Shown here: positions 48,933 to 58,463 of the stretch, in pieces | Layout of the letters: each line of letters begins with the position of its first letter | Numbering within the stretch: position 1 is the stretch's first letter | Assembly (NCBI RefSeq): GCF_036689865.1 | Contig: NZ_JBAHUQ010000027.1 | Coordinates: 32,436-96,435, forward strand | Origin: Magnetococcus sp. PR-3 | GTDB lineage: Bacteria > Pseudomonadota > Magnetococcia > Magnetococcales > Magnetococcaceae | Direction of reading: 5' to 3' | DNA: 64,000 nt | Notes under the pieces: model-generated | Databases searched by the model: none | What the model was told of the DNA's origin: nothing | What the model saw: only the letters and a program-made list of their open reading frames with translations | Program-made: the position numbers and the translations under genes

Positions 48933-49255
48933 CTAGAGAGTGCGTAAACGGTTGGTGGCTATGCGGTGGTAGGCGGGGGATAGCTCTACACCGTAATAGG
49001 TCAAATTCCGAGACATTAAAAGAGCAGTCTCTGCTGCGCTGCCAGATCCCATAAAAGGATCTCAGACGACACCGTTATCCGGTTCCAGCCTGAATCGATC
49101 CTGCATGAAGGCCACTGGTTGTGAGTCTGATATTGCCGGGCTTGGCCTTATACGTTGGTATGGGGGAAAACAGCAGGTACCACCGGTCTTGCTTTGATGG
49201 AGCAAACCCCCTTGGAACGCCAAACATTTTATTGTTCCTGCAATCGATAGCGTTT
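48933..49255 (-). pseudogene. Decayed phage DNA methyltransferase
   Basis: Minus-strand similarity to the C-terminal 150 codons of the methyltransferase at 8764-9498. It has an in-frame TGA before DPFMGSGS, a CAA-to-TAA change (in the codon equivalent to VQG) and a one-base deletion between them, so it cannot give an enzyme. Similarity fades near 49255. The C-terminal 50 codons are closer to the relic at 8533 than to the intact gene. Confidence 0.85.
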
Positions 49256-49598
49256 GCCTTTTTATGCGATTAGCTGGATGAGTTGCCGTAGTGTGAATAC
49301 TCTAAGAAGTTGTGAGCACAAGGTTTATTAACCCCTGTGGTTTGTTTGACTCTTTGCAGGTATGACGAAAAAAACAGATCTATCTAGGCTTGAAACTGCC
49401 CCCATTTGGATAAGAACTCCCAGCATGAAGTGTTAATGGGGCGTCGTAATGGTAAGTGGCTATGCATCGTATGCCACGAGATGGTGCCTAGCCACACACT
49501 GGTGGGATAACGGGCTTTTTAAACAGTACGCCTTGATGAGATGTCATGGGTTCAGATAGAGTCAAGATTCTTTTTGATTAACGAGGAGTTGCATTGGC
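49256..49598. other. Intergenic stretch after the phage relics
   Basis: No credible gene. A GTGGCTA/TAGCCAC inverted repeat (about 49457-49495) with a 26-base interior is the only clear structure. The last 20 bases hold GAGGAG, the ribosome-binding site for the next gene. Confidence 0.5.
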
Positions 49599-50336
49599 GT
49601 GTTAGGGATTACCTTTGATATTGATTGGGCGCCAGATTGGGCCATAGAACAGTGCATGGAAATCTGTGTGACCCATGGTGTGCCGGCAACCTTTTTTGCC
49701 ACCCATCAAAGCCCATTATTGGATGAACTCAAGGCCAATCCACTGTTTGAGGTCGGCATTCATCCAAACTTTCTTCCGGGCTCTTGTCATGGTGATAACC
49801 ATGAACAGGTATTGGACTATTGCATGGCTTTGGTGCCCCAAGCACGCAGTATGCGAACCCATGGTCTTTACCAGTCCAGTAGACTCTTTGAACTGGTGAT
49901 GACCCAATATGCTCACATTCATACCGATCTTTCGCTCTATCTTGGGGATCATCCCAACTTGCAGCCGGTTACCTTGCATGCTGAGGGTGGGGCTCAACTC
50001 ATAAGGCTTCCCTACTGTTGGGAAGATGATCTACAAGCGATTGACCCTGCAGGTGGCTGGGATCTGCCAAAAACGTTAGAACCAGGATTACGTATCTATA
50101 ACTTTCACCCCGTACACGTGGCACTAAATATGAACGATATGGCGCAGTATGCCCGTATGAAAAAAGGCTTAGGTGGCACGCCCCTCACCGCGGCAACCCC
50201 CAAACACTTTGCGCCTTATACATCTTCAGAGCCCGGTACACTTACCTTTTTACAGCAATTGATGAAACAGGCTGAAACAGCGCGTTTTGACACGGTTGGA
50301 GGTTTAACCAAACAATGGGAGCAGAGCCGTGAATAA
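49599..50336 (+). CDS. Polysaccharide deacetylase-like protein
   Basis: 245 residues from GTG 49599, with GAGGAG 10 bases upstream. GITFDIDWAPD (paired Asp at the start), HGVPATFFATH and FEVGIHPNFLPGS match the NodB-like/carbohydrate esterase 4 fold in its WbmS-like short form; the His of GIHPN and Asp of DIDW would bind the metal. Later, IRLPYCWEDD and IYNFHPVHVALN fit the same fold. It likely acts on a sugar intermediate in the cytoplasm. Overlaps the formyltransferase gene by 8 bases. Confidence 0.75.
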   Translation: MLGITFDIDWAPDWAIEQCMEICVTHGVPATFFATHQSPLLDELKANPLFEVGIHPNFLPGSCHGDNHEQVLDYCMALVPQARSMRTHGLYQSSRLFELVMTQYAHIHTDLSLYLGDHPNLQPVTLHAEGGAQLIRLPYCWEDDLQAIDPAGGWDLPKTLEPGLRIYNFHPVHVALNMNDMAQYARMKKGLGGTPLTAATPKHFAPYTSSEPGTLTFLQQLMKQAETARFDTVGGLTKQWEQSRE

Positions 50337-51273
50337 GCCTACCCCTAAAAAGTTACGGGTGGGGATGTTGGGGCGTACCCAATGGCTGGCCGATGCATGC
50401 CGTAAGATCCATGCTCAAGGTCACAGCATTGATCTACTATGGACCGCCAAAGATGAATCGTTCTACCGTTTTGGGCTGGATCAATTTGAGCAGTTGGCAC
50501 AGGCGGTTAATGCCCACTTTTTTGTTGGTACCAAAAGTACAGCAGAGGTCGAGGCATGGCTGAAACAGAACCCGCTAGATGTGGGTATTTCTGTCAATTG
50601 GCCGATTTTACTGACAGAGTCGCTGTTAGAGCGCTTTAACTATGGTGTGCTCAACGCACATGCAGGGGATCTGCCCCGTTATCGAGGGAATGCCTGCCCT
50701 AACTGGGCAATTCTGCATGGTGAGCCTCAAATCGCCTGTACGATACATCGTATGGTGCCTGAGTTGGATGCTGGGCCAATCCTTCTCAAACAGTTTTTGC
50801 CGATGCATGATGATCTCTATATTGAGGATGTCTATGCATGGTTAAGTCAAACGATTCCCAATATGTTCTCACAGGCCACCGATCTGTTGGCCCGTGGAGA
50901 GGCGGTTTTTAAAGCGCAGTCTACGGACCCTACCCACGCTTTACGGTGTTATCCCCGCCGTGCAGAGGATGGTCAAATTCAGTGGGCGCAGTCGGCCGAT
51001 CAAATTCTTCGCCTTATTCGTGCCAGTTCTAAACCCTTTGACGGTGCCTTCACCACATTAGAGAACCAGCAAAAAGTTGTGATCTGGCGGGCGGAGAAAG
51101 TGGAACTGCCTGAACCCGCTCTGGTGGTACCTGGACAAGTTTGTCTGGTACAGCAGGGGGACCCGGTTGTGGCATGTGGGCAGGGTGCGCTACGGCTACG
51201 CGTGCTCTCCAGCCCAGATCATACCTCGATCAAACAGTGCATAACTTCCAGTCTACGCAACCGTCTGATCTAA
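50329..51273 (+). CDS. Formyltransferase-like protein (methionyl-tRNA/sugar N-formyltransferase family)
   Basis: 314 residues from GTG 50329. The catalytic region NAHAGDLPRYRGNACPNWAILHGE near 105-130 and ELDAGPIL near 145 give the Asn-x-His and Asp of the formyl-transfer triad, followed by a C-terminal Fmt-like domain (YPRRAEDGQIQWAQSADQILRLIRASSKPFDGA). Using 10-formyl-tetrahydrofolate, it would formylate an amino group. Partner with the deacetylase-like gene suggests a deacetylate-then-formylate step on an amino sugar. The housekeeping fmt normally sits with def, not here. Confidence 0.8.
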   Translation: MNKPTPKKLRVGMLGRTQWLADACRKIHAQGHSIDLLWTAKDESFYRFGLDQFEQLAQAVNAHFFVGTKSTAEVEAWLKQNPLDVGISVNWPILLTESLLERFNYGVLNAHAGDLPRYRGNACPNWAILHGEPQIACTIHRMVPELDAGPILLKQFLPMHDDLYIEDVYAWLSQTIPNMFSQATDLLARGEAVFKAQSTDPTHALRCYPRRAEDGQIQWAQSADQILRLIRASSKPFDGAFTTLENQQKVVIWRAEKVELPEPALVVPGQVCLVQQGDPVVACGQGALRLRVLSSPDHTSIKQCITSSLRNRLI

Positions 51274-51447
51274 AGCGGGAGCTTTGGCTTAGGTTTGAGT
51301 GAAGCTTCCTATGATGCAAGGCTCGCTGCGGCTAGGCGTTTATGGATAGACAGATCCATGCAGCCTGTTGATCTCTCATCTATGCTCAACAAGAGAGGTG
51401 GAAGATCTCTGGGATTTCGCGGGATCTGTGAGGGGTATTAGACCGGG

Positions 51448-53376
51448 TCAATCAGGGGGCTCGTTCGAGATCGGTAGGGTAAAATAGAAGCGTGTCCCAA
51501 TACCCTGTTCACTCTCCACCCATATTTTTCCCCCATGTAACTCAACAAAACGTTGGGAGATCGCCAGCCCTAACCCAGTACCCCCTGTCACACGGGTGGT
51601 CGAGGTGTCGACTTGGGTAAAGTGATCAAAAATATGTTCAATATCTTCTTCTGCAATACCACAGCCGCTATCCTCCACACAAAAAAGTGCCTCATCTTCA
51701 CGAGGTTTTCCCCATACAGATATGTGACCTTGATCTGTAAATTTAATGGCATTACCCACAAGGTTAATTAAAACTTGCTCAATACGGGTAGAGTCAGCCT
51801 GCACATAAAGTGTATTCGAATGATCATGGGTCAGTTGTAGCCCTTTAGCTTGGGCCATGCCGTGTGTGGCTTCATAGGTATGGGTCATTAACTGAGTGAC
51901 AGAGACGGGCGCCAGGGCGAGGGTCATCTTACCCGCTTCAATTTTTGAAAAATCTAAGACATCATTCACGAGGCCCAAGAGACGGTTGCCATTGCGTACT
52001 GCCGTATCGACCAAGACCGACGCCTTGTCAGGGAGGGTGCCGGCAATGCCGCCCTGTACCAGTTTTAAACTGCCTAAAATCGAGGTAAGTGGTGTTCTAA
52101 GTTCATGACTAACAACAGAAATGAATTCTGACTTGGCATGGCTCGCGGCTTCTGCATGATGTTTGGCAGCTTGTAGTTCCGCTGTTCGGTTGGCCACCCG
52201 GCGTTCCAGGCCTTCATTGGCTTCTGAAATTTGAGCAAAACTATCCGCAAGACGTTTGGCCATATCTCGGAAGGCGTGTGAGAGTTGATCCGGTTCAAGC
52301 AAAGCACTGCCTGGAGGGTCGGGTATCACCCCCGAAGCAATGGTTTGAGGTAAATGTTCACTGATATCCGATAGATGCCGAAGTAATTTGACGAGCCAAC
52401 GGCTAATCAAAGCAGAGCTGAACAGGGCGAGAAAAATAAAAATGGCCAATACAGCAAAGGCACGGGTGTAGGTATCATGCAACTGATTGATCAGGGGGGC
52501 TGCGGAGGTTTTTAGAAGAAAGTAGTAAAAATCTTTGTCATCAGGTTCTCTGTCAGGCCGTGGCAGTGCCACGATATAGTCCGCCTGTTTCCAGCGTTTC
52601 ATTAGTGGCCCTTTTTGCATGGAAATATCGGCATAAAAGGATCCCTGGATGGAAAGCCAGTGTTCAGGAATGTGGCGGGTACGGCTGAGTATAATATTGT
52701 TGGGTAGCTCTACCTCGTTAGGATCTGGAGCAAAGCGTACAATTTCCCCCAATGCCAATAACTCCTCTTTCAATGCTTTCTCAGCATTTTGTTTAATGGG
52801 GCCAGTAAAAATAATCGTAAGAGCGATGGCAGTACATACGACACCCATAGAGATGGTATTAAAAATAACGCTGCCAATCGGCGCGCGCATACGTTTTTGA
52901 TAATAATCAATCATTAAAATACTAATTGCAGCTAGAAGGGCATTGAAAACACCATTAACGGGCTGCTTTAGCGCAATGAGCTCAGCCTGTTCAGGGGCTA
53001 GACCCATGATGTGGCCATAAAAATAAAGTGCCAAGGGGCCACCAATAACGAGCCAGTAGAGCAGGTCGGTCAATGCTATATGGCGCATATAAAGCGGGAG
53101 ATGACGCATGAGCAGACCAACAACCCACACCTCGATCGTAAAGCTAATCCAGGCATAAGGGTGGCCCCATAAAAAATATGTAAACCCCCCTGCAATGGCG
53201 GCCACAAGGGTACCTGGTATGATCCCTAGACGTTTAACGGCAACTAAGGCAACGACACTACCAAAGATGAAATTAATTCCAAAAAAAATGGGGAAGTTAA
53301 GGTAGTTACCTAAAATACCCAAGGCACCAAGAAGCAGGATTAAAACCCAGATACGTAGGGAGAAAGCGTTGAGCAT
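51448..53376 (-). CDS. Membrane sensor histidine kinase
   Basis: 642 residues. Residues 1-190 hold about six transmembrane segments of a MASE-like sensor, then a loop (190-310), another membrane segment, a HAMP-like region, a coiled coil and a HisKA domain with SHELRTPLTS (phospho-His near 424). The HATPase follows: NLVGNAIKFTD near 540, CVEDSGCGIAEED and GGTGLGLAISQRFVELHGG. No receiver domain or adjacent response regulator is present, so it is an orphan kinase. ATG 53376 has AGGAG 7 bases upstream. Divergent from the PqqD-ATP-grasp operon. Confidence 0.9.
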   Translation of the reverse strand: MLNAFSLRIWVLILLLGALGILGNYLNFPIFFGINFIFGSVVALVAVKRLGIIPGTLVAAIAGGFTYFLWGHPYAWISFTIEVWVVGLLMRHLPLYMRHIALTDLLYWLVIGGPLALYFYGHIMGLAPEQAELIALKQPVNGVFNALLAAISILMIDYYQKRMRAPIGSVIFNTISMGVVCTAIALTIIFTGPIKQNAEKALKEELLALGEIVRFAPDPNEVELPNNIILSRTRHIPEHWLSIQGSFYADISMQKGPLMKRWKQADYIVALPRPDREPDDKDFYYFLLKTSAAPLINQLHDTYTRAFAVLAIFIFLALFSSALISRWLVKLLRHLSDISEHLPQTIASGVIPDPPGSALLEPDQLSHAFRDMAKRLADSFAQISEANEGLERRVANRTAELQAAKHHAEAASHAKSEFISVVSHELRTPLTSILGSLKLVQGGIAGTLPDKASVLVDTAVRNGNRLLGLVNDVLDFSKIEAGKMTLALAPVSVTQLMTHTYEATHGMAQAKGLQLTHDHSNTLYVQADSTRIEQVLINLVGNAIKFTDQGHISVWGKPREDEALFCVEDSGCGIAEEDIEHIFDHFTQVDTSTTRVTGGTGLGLAISQRFVELHGGKIWVESEQGIGTRFYFTLPISNEPPD

Positions 53377-53722
53377 TGGGTTCTCCTAAAGCCGTCGGTT
53401 ATGGCATCACTTGCGTTTGTGAAGAACCCGCTTGTTGGTATTGAATAGGGTTTCTAATAACAAAGTGTCTCAGCCATATGCACGGGTGCTGATACCTAAA
53501 CCAAATATAAAGAATAACCTAACACCATAGACACTGAAAAAAAGGGTGTGTTCCTTTTCTACCCAAGCAATGTAGACATAACAGTGTTCTACTTTAGCCG
53601 GTCAACCGAGCCAAGTTGAGAATGTTATACAGCTTTACCCATCAGTTTGCTCCAACAGTGGGCGCTCATTTTTGGTATAGGTTAAGCGGCTGATTTTACC
53701 CACCACCCCTGGGAAGAAAACT
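53377..53722. other. Divergent intergenic region between kinase and six-gene operon
   Basis: About 345 AT-rich bases that must hold promoters in both directions. I see GGTATA near 53676 and a run of TTTT before it but no -35 at standard spacing. GGGAAG lies 8 bases before the PqqD-like start. Confidence 0.4.
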
Positions 53723-53965
53723 ATGAATCGTGATCGTTTGGCCCGTTTGGCCATCAACGAAGAGGGCTTTGTATTTGATCCGCAAACTGGTGAGAGTTTC
53801 ACCATCAACCAAGTTGCTCACACCCTGTTAAAATCCATCAATGCCGGTGACGATGAGGCACAGATGGTTGTAAGCCTTTGTGAAACATATGAGGTCACGG
53901 AAACAACGGCACGTCGAGACGTTCGAGACTTTCTGGACTCTTTACACGGGTTGAAGCTGATATGA
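53723..53965 (+). CDS. PqqD-like small protein
   Basis: 80 residues: LARLAINEEGFVFDPQTGESFTINQVAHTLLKSINAGDDEAQMV, then a C-terminal helix with VRDFLDSLHGLKLI (parts given). This is the PqqD fold, which in peptide-modifying systems binds the substrate peptide and hands it to an enzyme; stand-alone copies also occur beside ATP-grasp enzymes. First gene of the operon; its stop overlaps the ATP-grasp start by 4 bases, which supports a direct partnership. No radical SAM PqqE-like gene is present. Confidence 0.8.
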   Translation: MNRDRLARLAINEEGFVFDPQTGESFTINQVAHTLLKSINAGDDEAQMVVSLCETYEVTETTARRDVRDFLDSLHGLKLI

Positions 53966-55005
53966 ACAGTACCGATAAACTCACGGTTGCTGTGACGGGC
54001 ATTAACGCCAGCGATAATCCTGGGCCAGGTATTGGTATTGCCCGTAGCCTTAAAGAGGTCATGCCCCACGTTCAAGTCGCTGGTTTGGCCTACGATGCCA
54101 TGGAACCAGGGATCTATTTGGAAGAGTTGGTGGATCATGCCTATCTTATTCCTTCCCCATCAGCCTCAGCTGTGACGTTACTTGAACGGCTGAGCTACAT
54201 CCAGCAGCGTGTTGGGTTGCATGTCATCATTCCCACCTTGGACAATGAACTTCCTTTCTTTATTAAATATGCCAAGCGTTTGGAAAAAATAGGGGTAAAG
54301 CTGTTTTTGCCCGATGCTCAAGCGCTATCTGTACGTGAAAAAAGCGCGCTTCCAGATTTAATGGAAACGTGCGGTCTAAAAGCCCCCGCACAGATCAATG
54401 TCTCTCATGCTGAAGATGTGATGAAGGGGTTTGATGCTCTAGGCGGCCCGGTGATGGTAAAGGGGACCTATTATGGGGCTTTTCCTGCCTACAGCGTGGA
54501 TGATGCTTTGACCTCTTTTGGGCATGTTTCTGCCCACTGTGGGTTGCCCGTGATCATGCAAAAAATGGCAGTGGGGCAGGAGATGAATGTGGTTGGTGTT
54601 GGGGATGGATACGGGAATATTCCAGGTATGGTGGCCGCAAAAAAGATGGCCACAACCCACCTGGGTAAAATTTGGACGGGTGTTACTATTCATCATGAAG
54701 CCCTGTTACAAGCCGCACGGGATTTTGTGGCATCCACCAACTGGCGGGGGCCCTTTGAACTGGAGTGTATGGTTGAAGAGGATGAGGTTGCGGTCATTGA
54801 AATTAATCCTCGTTTTCCAGCCTGGGTCTATTTTGCGACGGGGGTGGGGGTTAATTTGCCTGCCATGGTTGTGCGTCTGGCACTGGGGGAAGATCCTCAG
54901 CCGCAACATGATTATGCGGCTGGAAAGCTGTTTATCCGGCATACCCAGGAGCAGGTAAGAGATCTGGATCGTTTTCAGCGTATGATTACCCTAGGTGAGG
55001 CTTAA
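53962..55005 (+). CDS. ATP-grasp ligase-like enzyme
   Basis: 347 residues. N-terminal pre-ATP-grasp domain TVAVTGINASDNPGPGIGIARSLKE; ATP-grasp: GGPVMVKGTYYGAFPAYS near 155 (ATP lysine), PVIMQKMAVGQEMNV and ECMVEEDEVAVIEINPRFPAW near 280 (metal-binding E and N). It should join a carboxylate, via acyl phosphate, to an amine. Between a PqqD-like carrier and a decarboxylase, the substrate may be an amino acid or a peptide end. The family resembles carbamoyl-phosphate-synthase-like ligases. Confidence 0.85.
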   Translation: MNSTDKLTVAVTGINASDNPGPGIGIARSLKEVMPHVQVAGLAYDAMEPGIYLEELVDHAYLIPSPSASAVTLLERLSYIQQRVGLHVIIPTLDNELPFFIKYAKRLEKIGVKLFLPDAQALSVREKSALPDLMETCGLKAPAQINVSHAEDVMKGFDALGGPVMVKGTYYGAFPAYSVDDALTSFGHVSAHCGLPVIMQKMAVGQEMNVVGVGDGYGNIPGMVAAKKMATTHLGKIWTGVTIHHEALLQAARDFVASTNWRGPFELECMVEEDEVAVIEINPRFPAWVYFATGVGVNLPAMVVRLALGEDPQPQHDYAAGKLFIRHTQEQVRDLDRFQRMITLGEA

Positions 55006-55008
55006 ACC

Positions 55009-56364
55009 ATGGCACGTAAACCCTACCAAAAGCCGGAGATTATTCCGTTAAAGAATGGTCGCATGAATAAGTTTGGTCTCTCCCCCTACTACAGCCGGAA
55101 GGTACGTAAGGATATTGAAGGGGTGCCGATTGATGAACTGGTGGAGAGGTTTGGTTCTCCTTTGTTTGTCTTTAGTGAAGCGCGCATACGGGAGAACATT
55201 CAACAAGCACGAACAGCTTTTGCCCACCACTACCCGAAGGTCTCTTTTGGTTGGTCCTACAAAACCAATTATCTGGATGCGATCTGCGCCATTTTTCACC
55301 AGGAAGGTTCCCTTGCTGAGGTGGTCTCCCCCATGGAGTACGAAAAGGCACGGCGCCTTGGGGTTGCGGGTGAGAATATTCTTTTTAACGGTCCCCATAA
55401 ATCACTGGTAGCTCTGGAACGGGCCGCGAAGGAAGGGGCTAAGATCCACATCGATCATTTTGATGAGATTGATGATCTCTTGCTGGTGGCCGAGAAATTG
55501 GGCCAAGAAATTCCTGTGGCGCTGCGTGTGAACTTGAACGCAGGTATTCATCCGCAGTGGAGTCGATTTGGCTTTAACCTGGAGTCTGGTCAGGCACTCA
55601 ATGCCGCCAAGCGTGTATCGGTGCCAGGTAAGCTTAAACTGGTTGGGCTGCATAGCCACATTGGTACCTATATTCTTGAACCCGATGCCTATGGTGAAGC
55701 GGCCCGGAAGTTAGCGGCGTTTTCTGGGGCGCTGTTTGATGAGATCGGGGTGGAAATCGGTTATTTGGATCTGGGGGGTGGTTTTCCATCCCTTAGTCGC
55801 CTGAAGGGCGCTCTCCTCCCCCCTGATGTCAGCGTGCCTGAGATAGAAGAGTTTGCTGAGGCGCTATGTAAAGGCTTGAGAGAAGGGTTGCGACCAGGAC
55901 ACACCCCGCACCTTTACTTAGAGTCAGGGCGGGCTTTGATTGATGATGCCGGATGGCTGATCTCCACGGTACATGCTGCCAAACGGCTGGTGGATGGACG
56001 GCGAGCCTATGTGATGGATGCTGGGGTTAACCTGCTCTATACCTCCACTTGGTATCAGTACGGTATTGAGTTAGATCGGGAAGTCCAAGGGGTTGGAGAG
56101 CCTGCTGTGCTTAACGGTCCCTTGTGTATGAATATTGATGTGGTGGATGAGTCTGCTGTCTTGCCCCCTCTGGAGCGGGGTATGCGGCTGATATTTGGGC
56201 CTGTTGGGGCCTACAATGTGACCCAATGGATGCAATTTATCGAATACCGACCTGCGGTGGTGTTGATTGATCAAAAGGGGGAGGCTCAGGTTATTCGGGA
56301 AGGTGAAGATCTTAGTGATATGGTACGCCGGGAGTGTGTACCCGATCATCTGAAGTTGGCTTAA
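55009..56364 (+). CDS. PLP-dependent decarboxylase (diaminopimelate/ornithine decarboxylase fold)
   Basis: 451 residues. FGWSYKTNY near 84 (PLP-binding Lys), LHSHIGTYI near 217, LDLGGGFPSLS near 250 and LYLESGRALIDDAG near 305 show the fold-III decarboxylase plan; GPLCMNIDVV near 370 carries the second-subunit Cys. Diaminopimelate decarboxylase itself usually has other landmarks; this looks like one of the secondary members found in biosynthetic clusters (for example exosortase-associated ones). It starts 3 bases after the ATP-grasp stop. Substrate unknown. Confidence 0.85.
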   Translation: MARKPYQKPEIIPLKNGRMNKFGLSPYYSRKVRKDIEGVPIDELVERFGSPLFVFSEARIRENIQQARTAFAHHYPKVSFGWSYKTNYLDAICAIFHQEGSLAEVVSPMEYEKARRLGVAGENILFNGPHKSLVALERAAKEGAKIHIDHFDEIDDLLLVAEKLGQEIPVALRVNLNAGIHPQWSRFGFNLESGQALNAAKRVSVPGKLKLVGLHSHIGTYILEPDAYGEAARKLAAFSGALFDEIGVEIGYLDLGGGFPSLSRLKGALLPPDVSVPEIEEFAEALCKGLREGLRPGHTPHLYLESGRALIDDAGWLISTVHAAKRLVDGRRAYVMDAGVNLLYTSTWYQYGIELDREVQGVGEPAVLNGPLCMNIDVVDESAVLPPLERGMRLIFGPVGAYNVTQWMQFIEYRPAVVLIDQKGEAQVIREGEDLSDMVRRECVPDHLKLA

Positions 56365-56375
56365 GGGAGCCGGCT

Positions 56376-58463
56376 ATGAAAACCGGATGGGGTTTATCCC
56401 CTCTTTTAAACAGCTATGCAGAGATTTTTTTCCTGCGCTCTCCTTGGGTTGGGGCGGTTATTCTCATGGCAACTCTGACCGATCCCAGTGTGGGGTTATC
56501 AGGGTTATTGTCGGTCGCGGCAGCCTATGGTTTTGCCCGTGTGCTCGGTATGCGAGAAGCTTTTTTGGCCAGTGGCTTTTTCACCTACAACCCCTTGTTG
56601 GTTGGGCTCTCTATTGGCTATCTGTTCAAGCTAAGCTCACTCTCTCTCTTTTTTGTGGTCACAGCCGGAATTTTCACACTGCTGGTCAGTGTCATGCTTA
56701 ATAGCATTCTGGCAACCTACCTTAAACTGCCGATCCTTAGTTTACCTTTTGTGCTGGTAAGCTCGATTGCCTATTTGGCTGCAAGTGGCTACAGCAACCT
56801 CTATGTGAACCACCTACAACCCCAAAGGGGAGAGATGGTCCTGGGGTTGCCGTTGTTAATAGAAGGTTTTTTATCAGCCTTAGGGGCTGTTTTGTTTCTT
56901 CCTAACCCCCTGGCTGGACTACTGATAGCCTTGGTCATGGTGGTGCATTCACGCATTCTTTTGCTGCTGGGTGTGTTGGGGTATCTGCTGGGTACTCTGT
57001 TGTCTGGCATGATGGATGGCAACCTTGCCGCAGCTTGGATGGATATTAACAGTTTTAACTTCATCCTTATTGCCATGGCGGTGGGCGGTGTGTTTATGGC
57101 ACCAGCCCCTAAGGGGTTTTTGGTGGCAGCTGTTGGTGTCGCCATGGGGGTGATTTTATTGGATGCCGTGAACCTGTTTTGGGCCCGCTATGGCTTACCT
57201 GCCTTCACATTGCCCTTCAACATGGTCACCCTGACTCTACTTTATGTGTTAGGTCTGGTTGGTTTTCCTTTGGTGGTTGCCTCACCCCGTGCCACCCCGG
57301 AAGAGACATTGGATGAATTTATTAGTTTGAAGCAGCGTTTTCATGGTGATCACATGCGCCGCTTACAGTTGCCATTTTCTGGTCCGTGGCACGTTTGGCA
57401 AGGGTTTGATGGGGGTTGGACACACCAAGGTGTGTTGCGCTATGCCTATGATTTTGTGATCGAAAAAAAAGGTTCTACCTTCCGTGGTGCTGGGGACTCC
57501 TGCCAAGATTATTATGCGTTTGGTAAACCTGTTTTTGCGCCTATACGTGGGCGAGTGGTCAAAGTTGTTGGGGGGGTAGCGGATAACCAGCCGGGCCAGT
57601 TGAATGAGGCAGAAAACTGGGGGAATTTAATCGTTCTGGATAGCACCTTGGGGTATTGGGTTCTGGTCTGTCACTTTGCCCAAGATTCTCTGTGTGTGGA
57701 ACAGGGGCAGTGGGTTGAAGTGGGTACGCAGCTGGGGCTTTGTGGGAACAGTGGTTACTCCCCTCAACCCCATATCCATATCCAGGTGCAAAATGGCGAT
57801 ACATTGGGTTGCGATACGCTACCGTTTAGTTTTCAGGGCTATCAACAAGCTGGACAGTTTATGGCCAATGATCAGCCTGAACAGGGTGCCACGGTGGAGC
57901 CTTTGTGCTCTAGCCAGGATCTGGATCGGGCAACAACGTTTATGTTGGATCAATCTTTTATATTTGAAACACAGGTAGCAAAGCAGCCCCGTCAGTTATT
58001 AGAACTGCGTGTGGAGATGAGTGAGCTTGGGGAGCGTGCTTTGGCATCTGACCAGGGGCGGCTCTATTTTTCCAAAGATCACCACCAGTTCTATTTCTAT
58101 CGGCTAGAAGGGTCGGACCCTTGGCTTGCAACACTTTTTGCCGCGCTTCCTCGGGTACCTCTTGTCGATTATCCTCAGCTTATTTGGCAGGATCAGCCTC
58201 CGATGGCCGCCACACAGCCAGGGTGGCAGGGGCGGATGAAAATGTTGGTAAAAGCTGTTCGACCTTCGGCCTACACAGCCCGCTATGAAGCACGCTGGCA
58301 AGGTCCGGGTCACATTGTGGGGCAGCTACAGCAAGCGGATGGATCCGATACGCCAGTAGAGATTGTTATTGATCCTGTTTCGGGTATTCAGCAGGTGATG
58401 TTGGGGTCGCGTAGCCTAAAAGCACAATCTTCAATCGTGCAGGCTAAGGAGGGGGCATCATGA
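56376..58463 (+). CDS. Urea-transporter-like membrane protein fused to an M23 peptidase domain
   Basis: 695 residues from ATG 56376 with GGGAG 6 bases upstream. Residues about 15-310 are hydrophobic with about ten membrane segments and match urea transporter features (LLNSYAEIFFLRSPWVGAVIL, FFTYNPLLVGLSIGY, LPFNMVTL). Residues about 345-480 hold an M23-type fold: HQGVLRYAYDF (His and Asp), PVFAPIRGRVV, NSGYSPQPHIHIQV (HxH). A beta-rich tail follows. Such fusions occur in a few bacteria. It may bring urea or a small amine across the membrane and process peptidoglycan or a peptide; role unproven. Confidence 0.8.
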   Translation: MKTGWGLSPLLNSYAEIFFLRSPWVGAVILMATLTDPSVGLSGLLSVAAAYGFARVLGMREAFLASGFFTYNPLLVGLSIGYLFKLSSLSLFFVVTAGIFTLLVSVMLNSILATYLKLPILSLPFVLVSSIAYLAASGYSNLYVNHLQPQRGEMVLGLPLLIEGFLSALGAVLFLPNPLAGLLIALVMVVHSRILLLLGVLGYLLGTLLSGMMDGNLAAAWMDINSFNFILIAMAVGGVFMAPAPKGFLVAAVGVAMGVILLDAVNLFWARYGLPAFTLPFNMVTLTLLYVLGLVGFPLVVASPRATPEETLDEFISLKQRFHGDHMRRLQLPFSGPWHVWQGFDGGWTHQGVLRYAYDFVIEKKGSTFRGAGDSCQDYYAFGKPVFAPIRGRVVKVVGGVADNQPGQLNEAENWGNLIVLDSTLGYWVLVCHFAQDSLCVEQGQWVEVGTQLGLCGNSGYSPQPHIHIQVQNGDTLGCDTLPFSFQGYQQAGQFMANDQPEQGATVEPLCSSQDLDRATTFMLDQSFIFETQVAKQPRQLLELRVEMSELGERALASDQGRLYFSKDHHQFYFYRLEGSDPWLATLFAALPRVPLVDYPQLIWQDQPPMAATQPGWQGRMKMLVKAVRPSAYTARYEARWQGPGHIVGQLQQADGSDTPVEIVIDPVSGIQQVMLGSRSLKAQSSIVQAKEGAS

